43,505 bases of DNA from Bacteroidota bacterium (GCA_016193485.1 JACPRZ010000015.1:69554-113058), one strand, 5' to 3'. Numbered from the stretch's first letter, positions 16,685-26,500 are shown. The notes: generated by a model from the letters alone, not told the origin. Translations and numbers: made by a program.

Positions 16685-17106
16685 AGGTGTTTGTTGATGC
16701 AAATGTGCTGGTATCCGTTCTCAATAAAGAGTATCCGCTTTTTGCTTACTCGTCAAAGGTTTTAAGTTTGAACGACCGTCCCGGATTTAATATTTTTACT
16801 TCTCCGGTATGCCTGGCTATTGCTTTTTATTTTTCCGAAAAGAAAAACGGAAATGAACTGACCCGAAAGAAAATGCAGATACTATCCAGAAACATTAGTA
16901 TAACGAGCATGGGAAACGATATTGTTGAAAGAACACTTTCTGACAGAAGAATTCACGACTTTGAGGACGGACTGGAATATTATTCGGCTTTGGGTGCCGG
17001 ATGCAGATCAATTGTTACTGAAGATATTGGCGACTTTTATTTTTCAGTAATAGAAGTTTTGACAACAAGGGATTTCCTTTTAAAATATTCCGGTAAACAG
17101 GATTAA
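16681..17106 (+). CDS. PIN-domain ribonuclease toxin (VapC-like)
   Basis: 141 residues. The N-terminus MKVFVDANVLVSVL has the first PIN aspartate (D6). The C-terminal half contains DFEDGLEYYSALGAGCRSIVTEDIGDF, the PIN_3-type motif holding the remaining acidic residues. PIN toxins are magnesium-dependent RNases cutting tRNA, rRNA or mRNA. The usual TRNxxDF is VTEDIGDF here, a conservative variation keeping the final Asp. The gene overlaps the DUF6364 antitoxin by four bases. Nothing suggests decay. The RNA target is unknown. Confidence 0.82.
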   Translation: MKVFVDANVLVSVLNKEYPLFAYSSKVLSLNDRPGFNIFTSPVCLAIAFYFSEKKNGNELTRKKMQILSRNISITSMGNDIVERTLSDRRIHDFEDGLEYYSALGAGCRSIVTEDIGDFYFSVIEVLTTRDFLLKYSGKQD

Positions 17107-17178
17107 ATTTAACCCCTGTCCATTGAAATCGTATTGAACTAACTCTCCTCATGACAGCCTATGTAATAAGGTTTGTTT

Positions 17179-18000
17179 CTATTGTTCGGCATGGGCTTTA
17201 ACCCATAATCCTATACCTCCGGGTGCTTTTTCCCACAAACCCTGGCTGGTTTTTCTGTAATAGGTAGGATTATTGAAGAATCCCGTACTGAAATATAAAT
17301 ATCCCGGTCCTAAATCTATCAGATGTTCTAATGTTATTAAAAAATTACCTGTAACCACTATGTTATATTTTTTCAGATCAACTGAAATAGTTTCTTTGAT
17401 TTTTTCAGGATCAACTCTGAAATATATTGGTTGTTCCAGGATATTGATAAATTCATTATTCAACCCCGTTTGATAAACATTAATCCTGTAAAACAGAGAG
17501 TCATACGTACATTCATTAATGTTAATATTTAATTCCTCAATTATTGCATTTTGTTTTACCTCCATCAAAACACCCAATTCATAACCTTTCTGGTTGGCAA
17601 TAAAACCGGATTGTATGTATTTTGTTTTAGTTGTATTTCCTAATATCTTTTCTTTATATTTTTTGGAATAAATATCAACCTGCTTTAATTTGTAAATCCG
17701 GGGTTTCAGGCCAATCTCCTTTTGATTCAATAAGTGATACTTTTTTATCGGGAGTGAGTATGCATGGTAACCGATAATTGAAAATTTCAGAGTATCAGTA
17801 TCATAAAGATTTTCAGATGGAATCTCAAATTTTCCATCAATATCTGAAACTGTACCGGAATTACGGCCAATAACTCCAATGTTTACATAGGGTATCGGTT
17901 CTTTGGTGTCATTGTTCATTACCCTTCCTTCAATTTTTTGCGCAAAGGATATTAAACCATCGAAGACAATAATTGTAAATATCAGTATTTTCCAGGTCAT
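17179..18000 (-). CDS. Secreted protein with carboxypeptidase-D regulatory-like domain
   Basis: 273 residues. A signal peptide (about 1-20, ILIFTIIVFDGLISFAQ) is followed by a CarboxypepD_reg-like beta-sandwich (about 22-100): KIEGRVMNNDTKEPIPYVNIGVIGRNSGTVSD, split here by the family pattern of a strand, P-Y-V-N-I and D-G-K-F-E-I. In Bacteroidota this domain is often the N-terminal plug extension of TonB-dependent receptors or of stand-alone surface proteins; no plug or barrel follows here. The remaining 170 residues (KQVDIYSKKYKEKILGN and onwards) are an unassigned conserved-looking region with no visible catalytic motif. It is the last gene of the minus-strand block, starting 17 bases after the hydrolase stop, so it is probably co-transcribed. 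Function is unknown. Confidence 0.75.
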   Translation of the reverse strand: MTWKILIFTIIVFDGLISFAQKIEGRVMNNDTKEPIPYVNIGVIGRNSGTVSDIDGKFEIPSENLYDTDTLKFSIIGYHAYSLPIKKYHLLNQKEIGLKPRIYKLKQVDIYSKKYKEKILGNTTKTKYIQSGFIANQKGYELGVLMEVKQNAIIEELNININECTYDSLFYRINVYQTGLNNEFINILEQPIYFRVDPEKIKETISVDLKKYNIVVTGNFLITLEHLIDLGPGYLYFSTGFFNNPTYYRKTSQGLWEKAPGGIGLWVKAHAEQ

Positions 18001-18017
18001 TTTTTCGGGTTACCTTG

Positions 18018-18830
18018 TTAATAGTTGGCATTAAGAAAAAAATTCAGTACGGTATTATTGTACAAGACCGGGTTTTCCCGGGGAATAAAGTGAGTGGAGT
18101 TAGGAAAAATGATGAGGTGCGCATTTGGAATAGAACGTGCAATTAACTTTGTATGATCCTCTTTAATAATATCATTTTCACCCGCCATTATAAGTACAGG
18201 GATCCTGATTGCAGGCAGGTCATCTTTATTAATATTGCATTTCAAAAGCAATTTTATAAATTTTTTATCGTGCCTTGCCTTTTTATTAAAAATACCCAAT
18301 ATATTCAATAGCATCCTTATACGCCTTGCCCATTTTAATTCCTTTTCATTCACTGATGATTTATCTGAATAGAGATTAGCGCCCATGCAGGCAAGTTTTT
18401 TCACTTTTTTGCCATATCTTGCTGCTAATATTAAACCAATATTTCCACCATCACTCCACCCCAGGACGTTGACAGAATCCAAATGAAGGGAATCCAATAA
18501 TTGATTCATATCGGACGCCATAAGATAATAATCCAAATCTTGCTTTGAATCGTCTGACTTACCGTGTGACCTGCTGTCAACCGCAATGACTTTGAATTTT
18601 TCAGCAAAGAATGGAATCTGGTATTTTAAATCGGCAATGGATTGTGAATTTCCGTGCAGGAGCAATAAAGGTTCTCCTTTACCGTATATTTCAAAATAAA
18701 TTTTTACTCCGTTACATGTAATATATTTACCCCGGGTACTTTTATTCCGGAGCGCGTCACGATCTTTGGCAAATGCAAAGAGAAATGCAAGAAAAAGTAA
18801 TACAACTATAATAGATAGTTTTTTAATCAT
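18018..18830 (-). CDS. Exported alpha/beta hydrolase
   Basis: 270 residues from the ATG at 18830. That start gives a clean signal peptide or anchor (MIKKLSIIVVLLFLAFLFAFA); an open frame continues 40 codons upstream but runs into the neighbouring gene. The fold markers are the oxyanion segment LLLHGNSQSIADL, the nucleophile elbow GWSDGG, the acid in MAGENDII and the histidine in NSTHFIPRENP, giving a complete Ser-Asp-His triad. Similar proteins are esterases, lipases or epoxide-hydrolase-like enzymes; the substrate cannot be deduced. It probably acts in the periplasm. It sits 37 bases after the preceding gene and 17 before the next. Confidence 0.85.
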   Translation of the reverse strand: MIKKLSIIVVLLFLAFLFAFAKDRDALRNKSTRGKYITCNGVKIYFEIYGKGEPLLLLHGNSQSIADLKYQIPFFAEKFKVIAVDSRSHGKSDDSKQDLDYYLMASDMNQLLDSLHLDSVNVLGWSDGGNIGLILAARYGKKVKKLACMGANLYSDKSSVNEKELKWARRIRMLLNILGIFNKKARHDKKFIKLLLKCNINKDDLPAIRIPVLIMAGENDIIKEDHTKLIARSIPNAHLIIFPNSTHFIPRENPVLYNNTVLNFFLNANY

Positions 18831-18867
18831 TAACGAGGTGCAATCAGATAACGAAACGGGTACGCTA

Positions 18868-20733
18868 TTATTTTTCAAATAACCCGACCTGATTAAAGAA
18901 AGGTGTAAGTTTTTTATCGGTAGCGGAAGAAATCTCTTTAATAACTGCATTGCATTTTGCTATCAAGCGGTCGGTTTCCATCCTGTCGGCCTGGCTGAAT
19001 TGTGGCAGCGAAAGTTTCCGGTTCAGATTTTCTTTGTTCTCTTTAAGGGTTTGCAGCGTTGCGCTGAAAGCCGGAATATCAAGGGGCGGTACTACGGTTG
19101 ATTTTCCGGTAATGGAGTCCCTGCTTTGTTCCACAACCAGATTTAGTTTCATCAAAGCCGAAAAACCTTTTGAGAGGATATCGTTAGTGTTGGAAACAAC
19201 ATCCTGTATCTGGTTTCTTCTTTTAAGTTCATTATTTAGCAGTTCTGTAAAGTGCTTTTCCGCCTTCTGCGATTCTTCCCGGCAGCGCATGCACTTGTCA
19301 AAACTGTTTTTCAGGGCGATGATATTTTTCATTTCTGTTTTGACCGAATCGGATGGTTCTGTAGCTGACAATATACGGTTTACCGGTTGTGAGAATAGTT
19401 TATCATAAATATTATTTTCAGATGCGCGTATTGTAGTAACTGCAGAAAAATTAAACCTGGAATTCTGAAAAAAGGTGAGATCTTTTGTATTATCCAGGTA
19501 ATTGTACAATATCGCAAGATCGGAATTGTTGATTTCATCCAGGCCTTTTTCAAATATTGAGAAGAGGGGGACCAGTAATTTATAGAGCGGAAGGGAACGG
19601 GAAGCGTGGTCAATGCACGCGTTAAAATTATTGTAAATGGGTTCAAAGTGGCCTTTGTAAAGTACCGGTTCAACCGTTACTTCACGGAATTTGTTCCTGA
19701 AGTCAAACAGGGCATTGTAGGCCTGGAAATATTTGTCATTTTCTTTTTCAGATGATTGGAGAGATACCACTGCTTCAATGATTAACATGTACCTGTATAA
19801 ATCAAGCAGGTTTTCTTCGGCAGCCATGTGTGCATCGGATAGTTTTGATTTTACCCAAGCGAATGAGTTCTGAAGTTGTGCGAGTTCCTCGCCTGTTATA
19901 TTGCAATTGCCGTGTTGCCTGTAATATTTTGAAGGTAACCCGGAAGCGTCAACGTAATTGGAAAGGCCTGTCTCAATGATAAAGTAGGGATAATCCCTGA
20001 AAACAAATCCATCACGGAACAATTTCAGGTTATTGTCGGAGTCCGTTTTTATTTCAAATCCGGTACCTTGAATCTGTACAGTGCCGGGTTTGAGAATTAC
20101 TACCTGGTATGAATAGGGATGAATACCGGATTCAGCGGGTGTAAACAAGTCAAAATTAACCGCTGCATTGATTTCCTTTTTTGCCGAAAGTTGGTTGATA
20201 ACATCGTTAAGGAAACCAAGCATGGCGGCCGGAGCAGTTGGTCCGAAAACAGTTGCCGGATTCTGAATGATGGGGGTGATCTTTCCCGTTATCGCTTTAA
20301 TGATTTCAACCGCTTCATTTTTTACCTGCATATTCAGGGTTATACCTGCCGATGGCATCACTGACGAATATTTGTTAACGACCATTTTTCTGATGATCGT
20401 TTTGTCTTTGAAAATTCCTGTCGAGAACCTGCCCTTTTCTTTTTTGAGAAAATATAGCGGAGCGGTTTCGGTTTTTTCTCCGTATGAAACTGAAAATTCA
20501 GCGTAGAAGAAATCGGCTTTATTGAATTTACCCATGAATTCCTTGTCGGCAAGTTTATCTTCATTTCGGAACATGACGGAAACGGCAAGGTAGGGGTAAT
20601 GGTCAAGGGTGGGATGAACGGAAATGCCGGGACGGGTAACTGTAAAAACTGAGGTCTGAAAGTCGGTTTTTTGGGCAATTGAAGAAGTAACAGGAATAAA
20701 AATGAAAATTAATTTAATAAATGATTTCATCAT
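18868..20733 (-). CDS. Secreted protein of unknown function (621 aa)
   Basis: I do not recognise this family. A short signal peptide (LIFIFIPVTSSIAQ, about 8-20) leads into a mature, mostly hydrophilic protein. The N-terminal third looks beta-rich (SVFTVTRPGISVHP, YPYLAVSVMFRNE). The C-terminal third (about 440-610) is strongly helical and charged, with heptad-like stretches suggesting a coiled coil. A lone CMRC pair sits near residue 479-482, the only obvious metal- or disulfide-forming motif. No catalytic motif, lipobox or T9SS tail was found, so periplasmic location is the simplest guess. It follows the WG-repeat gene by five bases, which implies tight co-expression. Two adjacent ATGs (20733, 20730) make the exact start uncertain by one codon. 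Confidence 0.7.
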   Translation of the reverse strand: MMKSFIKLIFIFIPVTSSIAQKTDFQTSVFTVTRPGISVHPTLDHYPYLAVSVMFRNEDKLADKEFMGKFNKADFFYAEFSVSYGEKTETAPLYFLKKEKGRFSTGIFKDKTIIRKMVVNKYSSVMPSAGITLNMQVKNEAVEIIKAITGKITPIIQNPATVFGPTAPAAMLGFLNDVINQLSAKKEINAAVNFDLFTPAESGIHPYSYQVVILKPGTVQIQGTGFEIKTDSDNNLKLFRDGFVFRDYPYFIIETGLSNYVDASGLPSKYYRQHGNCNITGEELAQLQNSFAWVKSKLSDAHMAAEENLLDLYRYMLIIEAVVSLQSSEKENDKYFQAYNALFDFRNKFREVTVEPVLYKGHFEPIYNNFNACIDHASRSLPLYKLLVPLFSIFEKGLDEINNSDLAILYNYLDNTKDLTFFQNSRFNFSAVTTIRASENNIYDKLFSQPVNRILSATEPSDSVKTEMKNIIALKNSFDKCMRCREESQKAEKHFTELLNNELKRRNQIQDVVSNTNDILSKGFSALMKLNLVVEQSRDSITGKSTVVPPLDIPAFSATLQTLKENKENLNRKLSLPQFSQADRMETDRLIAKCNAVIKEISSATDKKLTPFFNQVGLFEK

Positions 20734-20738
20734 ACTAT

Positions 20739-21770
20739 TTATTCGTTTACAGGCACCGCTTTAACCCGTGCAATTCCTTCGCTGAAGTCGCGGAGTTCTT
20801 TGAACTGACCGGATGAAATAATGGTTTTTCCGGTTTTGTCAATATAGAAACAATTTCCTTCTTTTACCACCCACGCCAGCCCGTTGCAAAAGTCCCCCCC
20901 CCGTTCAAAAGTATTCCGGAAGAGGGGTTGTCCGGACAAGTTGATATATTCCAGTTCCATTTCTTTCCGGTAAACACGTGCTGCATTATCATGGAACGGT
21001 TCGGCAAGAACATATTGGAATTCAATGGCCACATTCCCTGCAGTATCAATATATCCCCAACGATCATCCTTTAAAACGTTGGCAAGTCCTTCACTGAATG
21101 ATCCGGCATTGATGTATGCGGGTTGAATTGCTGTTTTTCCCTGGCGGTCAATGTATCCGTACTTACCGCTGAATTTTACCAGCGCCCGTTCATTACTGAA
21201 ATCGTCCGCTTCTTTAAATTGTTCCCATATCACCTCATCTCCGGATGTATTAATATAACCCCATAGGGAGTCCTTTTTTACAGCGGCAAGCCCGTTGTGA
21301 AAAGCCCGGCATGCAGAATAAACCGGATCAACAACAAGAGTGCAGCCGGTATTGATATATCCCCACTTTTTTCCGGGAACCAATACTGCAGCCCGGTCTT
21401 CGCTGAAAGATTGAGCGTAATCAAACTGCGGTTTCAACACTAAATTTCCTTTCATATCAATAAAACCCCTTTTACCAAACTGCACAATCCAGGCAAACCC
21501 CTGTGAGAAATCACCGGTGAGTTCAAATTGCGGTTGAATCACTACCGCACCGCTTTTATCAATATAACCGCGCTGGTCGTTCAGCGCCACCCATGCCATT
21601 CCTTCGTGAAAATCGCCTCCGAAATTAAACTGAGGGGGGAAAATGAATTCACCTGTACCGGAGATATATCCGGTTAATGGTTTTTGATTTGTCCGGTTAC
21701 CGCAATCCGGTAAAAGCAGTAAAAAGAGGCAATAAATAATTTGAAGTGGTTTTTTCACTTTCACTTTCAT
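20739..21770 (-). CDS. WG-repeat protein, probably exported
   Basis: 343 residues. After an N-terminal hydrophobic segment (about 9-22, LQIIYCLFLLLLPDC) the protein is a tandem array of WG/KWG repeats of about 45-50 residues. Each has the pattern G-Y-I-D/N...G-x-x-V/A-I-x-P-Q-F/Y...F-x-E-G-x-A-x-V (for example RGYIDKSG, WGYINTSG, YGYIDRQG, WGYIDTAG). About seven units can be counted. WG repeats form beta-propeller-like or solenoid scaffolds; their roles are mostly unknown. The cysteine after LLLLPD could be a lipidation site, but Asp before Cys is unusual for a lipobox. It is five bases upstream of the 621-residue gene. A C9 run (20894-20902) lies in the GGD coding stretch. Confidence 0.85.
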   Translation of the reverse strand: MKVKVKKPLQIIYCLFLLLLPDCGNRTNQKPLTGYISGTGEFIFPPQFNFGGDFHEGMAWVALNDQRGYIDKSGAVVIQPQFELTGDFSQGFAWIVQFGKRGFIDMKGNLVLKPQFDYAQSFSEDRAAVLVPGKKWGYINTGCTLVVDPVYSACRAFHNGLAAVKKDSLWGYINTSGDEVIWEQFKEADDFSNERALVKFSGKYGYIDRQGKTAIQPAYINAGSFSEGLANVLKDDRWGYIDTAGNVAIEFQYVLAEPFHDNAARVYRKEMELEYINLSGQPLFRNTFERGGDFCNGLAWVVKEGNCFYIDKTGKTIISSGQFKELRDFSEGIARVKAVPVNE

Positions 21771-21782
21771 TTTACTATTTTC

Positions 21783-21846
21783 CCTGCCTGCCGCTAGGCA
21801 GGAATTACAATTTTCTCCGTCAGAGGACGGATCCGCCTTTGGCGGA
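21783..21846. repeat. Cluster of three short palindromes
   Basis: In the 102-base gap between the PorP/SprF gene and the WG-repeat gene: CCTGCC/GGCAGG (21783-21802, loop eight), CCGTC/GACGG (21817-21830, loop four) and TCCGCC/GGCGGA (21832-21846, loop TTT). The last two adjoin, and GATCCGCCTTTGGCGGA-type units are frequent in Bacteroidota intergenic DNA (general experience). They may attenuate read-through or stabilise the upstream message. Confidence 0.6.
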
Positions 21847-21872
21847 AAATTTTCAACATCAATAGCATGTAA

Positions 21873-22853
21873 TTAATAGTCAAAAGAAGGGCTCTCTTCC
21901 GGTTTTTGTGTTACCGCCACCGGGAAATTTATTCCTATCATAATTTCATGTGTTCCGCTGCTGTAATTGCGTATATTGGAAGTTGTGGTTTCATAGGCAT
22001 AAGCGAAGAATATCCTGCGGTTGTGCGAGTAACCGGCAAGGAAAGAGATGGCATTGTCGGAAGTTCGCAGTAACCCGCCAATCCATATTTTTTGCTGCCA
22101 CGCGAATTTAAGGCAGGCATCAACCTGGACAGGAACGGGAGAAACAGATTTCACAAGGAGGTTGGGTTCTATTTCAAAATCGGTTCCCAAAGGCAGTTTA
22201 TAACCCGCCATTGCATAAAAATGGGTTTTCAGGCGTGTGATAACAGTCGAATTATCGCCTGTGAATTCAATTTTATTCTGAAGCAGTTGCTGTGCGGTAA
22301 TACCTCCATAAAAGCGCGGGGAATAGACATAAATACCGAAAGATGCATCGGGCAGTAATTTTGTTTCAATAGAATTATCCAGAGCCGGGTCTAAATCATC
22401 AACCAGGACAATTTTGGATCCGTCAAGATTATATTGCATCAAACCTCCGGCAAGCCCGAAGGAAAGTTTCATAGAATCGGTAATTTTTATATGGTATGCA
22501 TATGAAAGATTCAAGCCCAACCGTCCTGTAGGTCCGGTGACATCTGAAAAAATGTATCCGCCAACTCCCATGTTTTTGTCTTTCCATGGACCATGAATGC
22601 TGAGAATGTACGTTTTTGGAGCATCCGTAATTCCCGCCCACTGGTACCGGTAGTTGGACTTCATTTCAAATGCAGGGCGGATTCCGCTGACGGCAGGATT
22701 CAGTACGTAATCGTTGAGAAAATATTGGGTGTAGAGGGGGAGTTGCTGGGCAGTGGAAAAATAAAAATTTGCCATCAGGAAGAATGAAATTATTAAATGA
22801 ATATTGCAACAATTATGTAAAAAAGAATTCATATTGCTATTTCTACTTTCCAT
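21873..22853 (-). CDS. PorP/SprF-family type IX secretion membrane protein
   Basis: 326 residues. After the signal peptide the mature start AQQLPLYTQYFLNDYVLNPAVSGI is the PorP/SprF hallmark. Next come repeated amphipathic strands (YRYQWAGITDAPKTYILSIHGP, GVGGYIFSDVTGPTG, LSYAYHIKIT) and a final aromatic strand GTHEIMIGINFPV, typical of a 14-stranded outer-membrane barrel. SprF of Flavobacterium johnsoniae is needed to export the adhesin SprB, and relatives serve individual type B cargo. Here the likely cargo is the giant adhesin encoded 0.7 kb upstream on the same strand. Two ATGs are possible (22853 and 22832); the second gives a more ordinary signal peptide. Three short palindromes follow the stop. 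Confidence 0.92.
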   Translation of the reverse strand: MESRNSNMNSFLHNCCNIHLIISFFLMANFYFSTAQQLPLYTQYFLNDYVLNPAVSGIRPAFEMKSNYRYQWAGITDAPKTYILSIHGPWKDKNMGVGGYIFSDVTGPTGRLGLNLSYAYHIKITDSMKLSFGLAGGLMQYNLDGSKIVLVDDLDPALDNSIETKLLPDASFGIYVYSPRFYGGITAQQLLQNKIEFTGDNSTVITRLKTHFYAMAGYKLPLGTDFEIEPNLLVKSVSPVPVQVDACLKFAWQQKIWIGGLLRTSDNAISFLAGYSHNRRIFFAYAYETTTSNIRNYSSGTHEIMIGINFPVAVTQKPEESPSFDY

Positions 22854-22977
22854 ATTTATTGTTTTCCCGCAAGTTCAAACTGACTTCAGATGAATTTTAT
22901 GCTGCTGCGGCATAATTTGTTTGGTTCGCCTTAAATTCACTTAGAAGCATTGGCCTTCCGGTATCGTTCAAAGATTT

Positions 22978-23044
22978 AACCGCAAAGTTCGCAAAGATTT
23001 ACGCAAAGAGCGCAAAGAATTACGCAAAGAGCGCAAAGAATTAC
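22978..23044 (+). repeat. Left CGCAAAG repeat arm of the GxxExxY unit
   Basis: Six copies of CGCAAAG with alternating spacers of two and five bases. This gives unit lengths of 9 and 12, and includes two exact copies of a 21-bp unit (22999-23019, 23020-23040: TTACGCAAAGAG plus CGCAAAGAA). The outermost part is AACCGCAAAGTTCGCAAAGA. The innermost TTA is the stop codon of the GxxExxY gene on the minus strand. The 21-bp period equals two helical turns, as expected of protein-binding iterons. Confidence 0.8.
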
Positions 23045-23418
23045 AGTCCATTTACCACTCTTTTAATTCCATTTTTTAATAAAATCACGTTAAAGTTGAT
23101 TAATAGTCCAAGTTTGTAATTGCCTAATTTCAGATAGGTCAATGTTTGCGCTAAGTGAATATCATTTAATGCATCAACACTTTTTATTTCAATCACTAAT
23201 TTTTTTTCAGCCAACAAATCAATCCTGTATCCGCAATCTAATTTTACTTCTTCAAAAATTAACGGCATCGGTTTTTCTTTTTCAACCCATAATCCCGATT
23301 TTCCGATTTTATAATACATGCATTCTTTATAGGCGCTTTCCAGCAAACCAGGCCCCAGCGCTCTAGGAATCTCAATTGCAATACCGATTATTTTATTTGC
23401 TATTTCGTTTTCCGTCAT
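23041..23418 (-). CDS. GxxExxY protein (PD-(D/E)XK nuclease-like)
   Basis: 125 residues, the normal size. The name-giving motif is in GLLESAYKECMYY (G-x-x-E-x-x-Y, about 24-30). The nuclease-like core reads GYRIDLLAEKKLVIEIKSV, containing the D...E-x-K triad of the PD-(D/E)XK superfamily, and is followed by LAQTLTYLKLGNYKLGLLINFN. GxxExxY proteins are widespread in Bacteroidota and other phyla; no function has been established. The gene is enclosed by two arms of inverted CGCAAAG repeats. The stop codon is the first triplet of the left arm, and the right arm starts four bases beyond the ATG. It lies between the giant SprB-like adhesin gene and the PorP/SprF gene. The arrangement suggests a self-contained mobile or selfish unit. 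Confidence 0.9.
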   Translation of the reverse strand: MTENEIANKIIGIAIEIPRALGPGLLESAYKECMYYKIGKSGLWVEKEKPMPLIFEEVKLDCGYRIDLLAEKKLVIEIKSVDALNDIHLAQTLTYLKLGNYKLGLLINFNVILLKNGIKRVVNGL

Positions 23419-23421
23419 GGT

Positions 23422-23468
23422 TTTTCTTTGCGAACTTAGCGTATATTGTCTTTGCGTTCTTTGCGGTT
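23422..23468 (-). repeat. Right CGCAAAG repeat arm of the GxxExxY unit
   Basis: Read on the minus strand this begins AACCGCAAAGAACGCAAAGA, matching 18 of 20 bases of the left outer end (AACCGCAAAGTTCGCAAAGA), so the two ends form terminal inverted repeats. It holds four CGCAAAG units, one degenerate (CGCTAAG), with spacers of 2, 8 and 2 bases. It also occupies the promoter and ribosome-binding region of the GxxExxY gene. Confidence 0.78.
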
Positions 23469-23595
23469 ATGTTTTCTTACTCATGATACACATCAACCCG
23501 AACAGTAACAAATTCAACTTCTTTGGAGTTGGGGTTGCAAACATTGATGTTCTGAAAACAGTTTGAACTTACGTTTTCCCTTATTTTCCCTATTC

Positions 23596-26500
23596 CTATC
23601 TCAAAATAGTAACAGGTCCTGTAATCGGCTTTACATTCTCCACACCAAAATTTATGATGAAATAATACGTTCCTGCCGGCAATGCTTTACCTTTATATGT
23701 CCCGGTAAATTTGTTCGCATACCTGTCACCCTTAGGGCTTTCAAATATCAATTCCCCCCAACGGTTATAGACCTCTACCGATACATCAGGATAATAATTC
23801 AGCAACGGGATTTCCCAAAGATCGTTTTTTCCGTCCCCGTTAGGAGAAATACCATTGGGTATGGAAATTTTATCCGAGACATAAATCGTTACCGAGTCGG
23901 TACCGCTGCATCCGGATGAAACGGTTACGATTATAGTATAAGTGGTCGTGGCAATAGGCCATGCAGCCGGGACAGATGAAGTTGAATCGCTTAACCCTGT
24001 ACCTGGGGTCCAGTCATAAGTACCCCCCCCGGATGAGGACAATTGAGTGATTTCTCCCTGTATAATTGATGTATCCTGGGCGGATGCATTGGGAACCGGA
24101 ACAGGTAAAACCGTTATTGTCACGGTGTCGGTATCGGAACAGGTGCTGGTTGAAGAGATGAAAATATAAGTATAGGATCCGCTGTCTGTTTGTGCAACAG
24201 AAACAAAAGTGTCGGTAGAAACGGTTGTGCCAAGGTTGGGAAGGAGATACCATGAATCCGCAGCGGCAGCAGGTGATGAATTTGCAGTGAGAATAATAGT
24301 CTCACCGGCACACATAGAAGTATCATTGCCTGTGGTTACCGATATTGAGTTCAAAGCACTCACGGTAAAAGTATCCTGTCCGGTGCAATTAATGGAATCA
24401 GTAACGGATACAATATAAATGCCTGAATAAATATTAACAAGGTCTTCGGAGGTATTACCGTTCGACCACAGGAAGGTAAATGGAATAACTCCTCCCGAAA
24501 CAGTAATATCAATAGCGCCATTTGGCGTATTGTTGCATGTGGCGGTTGTTGTATCAAATGCGACTGAAATTGCTGCCGGGCCTGTAATAATTACCGAATC
24601 GTTGAGTACACAGGAATTTGAATCAGACACGGTCAGATAATATGTTCCGGGGCAAAGTGAATCAACGGAAGTAACAGTATCACCGATACTCCATACGAAG
24701 GTGTAGGGAAGATTACCTCCTGTTGCGGAAACATCAACACTGCCGGTGCATGCGGTTCCGCAGGAAGAATTTCTGATAGTGTCAAATGCAAATGAAAATA
24801 CCGAATCGGGTTGTGTGATAGTCACCTGGGTAAACCTCACGCAATTGGATGCCGAGAAAACAGTCACATCATAAGTTCCGGAACATAGCCCGGTTGCAAT
24901 ACTGTCCGTATCGCTGTTGCTCCATTGGTAAGTGTAAGGCGGTACGCTTCCGGTTCCGGTAACTTCAGCGCTGCCTGTACATTGCCCTTTGCAGGCAATA
25001 TTTGTCACCGAAATTATGCTTACAGCCATATTACTGGTATCGGATAAAGTGATGGATGCAGAGTCAGTGCATCCGTTGTTGTCGGTCACAGTCACCACGT
25101 AAGTTCCCGCATAGAGTCCTGAAGCGACTGAATCCACAGGTCCGGCAATATTCCAGGAAAAAGAATATGGAAGGGTTCCCCCCGTTGTTGAAGCGGTTGC
25201 GCTGCCGGAAGGAAGGCCGTCACACGCGACATTGGTGAAATTATTAAAATTCACAGCCAGGAGGAATGGTTCCACGATTTCAGCGCAATCCGAAACGGTG
25301 CACCCTGCTGCATCGGTTACGGTAATGCAATGTGAACCGCCAGGTAAACTATCTGCAATCAACCCGGTATCCCCGTTATTCCATAGGTAGGTCAGAGGGG
25401 GGGTACCACCTGTGACAGTCGCTGTGGCGGTTCCGTTATTCATGCCATTACACGAAATCATTGTACTATCGGTAATGATTACCGTGAAAATTGCCGGTTG
25501 TGTGATAATAACGGAATCAGAAACCGTACAATTATTTGCATCGGTAACGGTCAGGTAGTAAGTACCGGCACACAGGGTATCAATTATTGTATCTGCGGAG
25601 GAACCAACAGCAGGATTCCACTGGAAAGAATATGGAGGAGATCCTCCTGATACATCCGCTTCTGCCGAACCGGTGCAATAACCATAACAACTGATTGTTG
25701 AAAGGATATTGAGGGAGAGTACTATACTGACCGGCTCATCTATGGTAACGCATTGTGTAGTTGTACCGCAACCGTTTGAACTGGTTACCGTAACGCACCA
25801 TGTTCCACCGCAGAGCCCGGTCGCAGTTGTGTCCGCTGCACCATTGCTCCACAAATAAGTATAAGGTAATACCCCCCCTGATGCGGTTACCGTAGCGCTT
25901 CCGTCACAGACGCCAGCGCACATAACATCGGCACTGTCCGAAATTTGTGCTGTAAACTGGGCCGGCCCGGTTATCGTTACCGGTGCGATTGTTTTACAGC
26001 CGACTCCATCGGTGATGGTATCGGAATAATCCCCTGCGCAAAGGTTTGTTACGAGCGTATCGGTTGCACCCGCAATCGGGAGCCCGCTCCCAAGGTCATA
26101 CCACTGGTGCATGTAAGGGGCTGTTCCTCCTGTAACACCGGATACGGCCTGGCCGTCACAAACTCCAAAGCAGGAGACATCTGAATAACTGTTAATCTGT
26201 GAAGTAAGGCCGTTTGGCCCGGTAACAATAATCGTTAATACGGCAGTGCAATTGCTGTCATCCGTTGCGGTTACATTATAGGTGGACGCACATAGAGCGG
26301 TAGCCGTCTCGGTAGTTTGTGAAGCCGGGTCATTCCACTGATAACTGTAAGGCGGCACTCCTCCGTTTGCAACAACCTGTACCACTCCATCGCATATAAG
26401 GCATGAGGATGGATTATTAGTTAACAGAGTAATGGAAAGAGGGGTATTGGCTGTAATTACTTTTGAGTTGGCACCTGTGCACCCGTTGGCATCCGTAATG

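Noticed and set aside
18831..18950. N-terminal extension of the alpha/beta hydrolase
   Set aside because: It would overlap the end of the preceding gene and place 40 non-homologous residues before a clear signal peptide.
22999..23044. Direct 21-bp repeats as a CRISPR array
   Set aside because: There are no unique spacers; the units abut, and the opposite arm is inverted.
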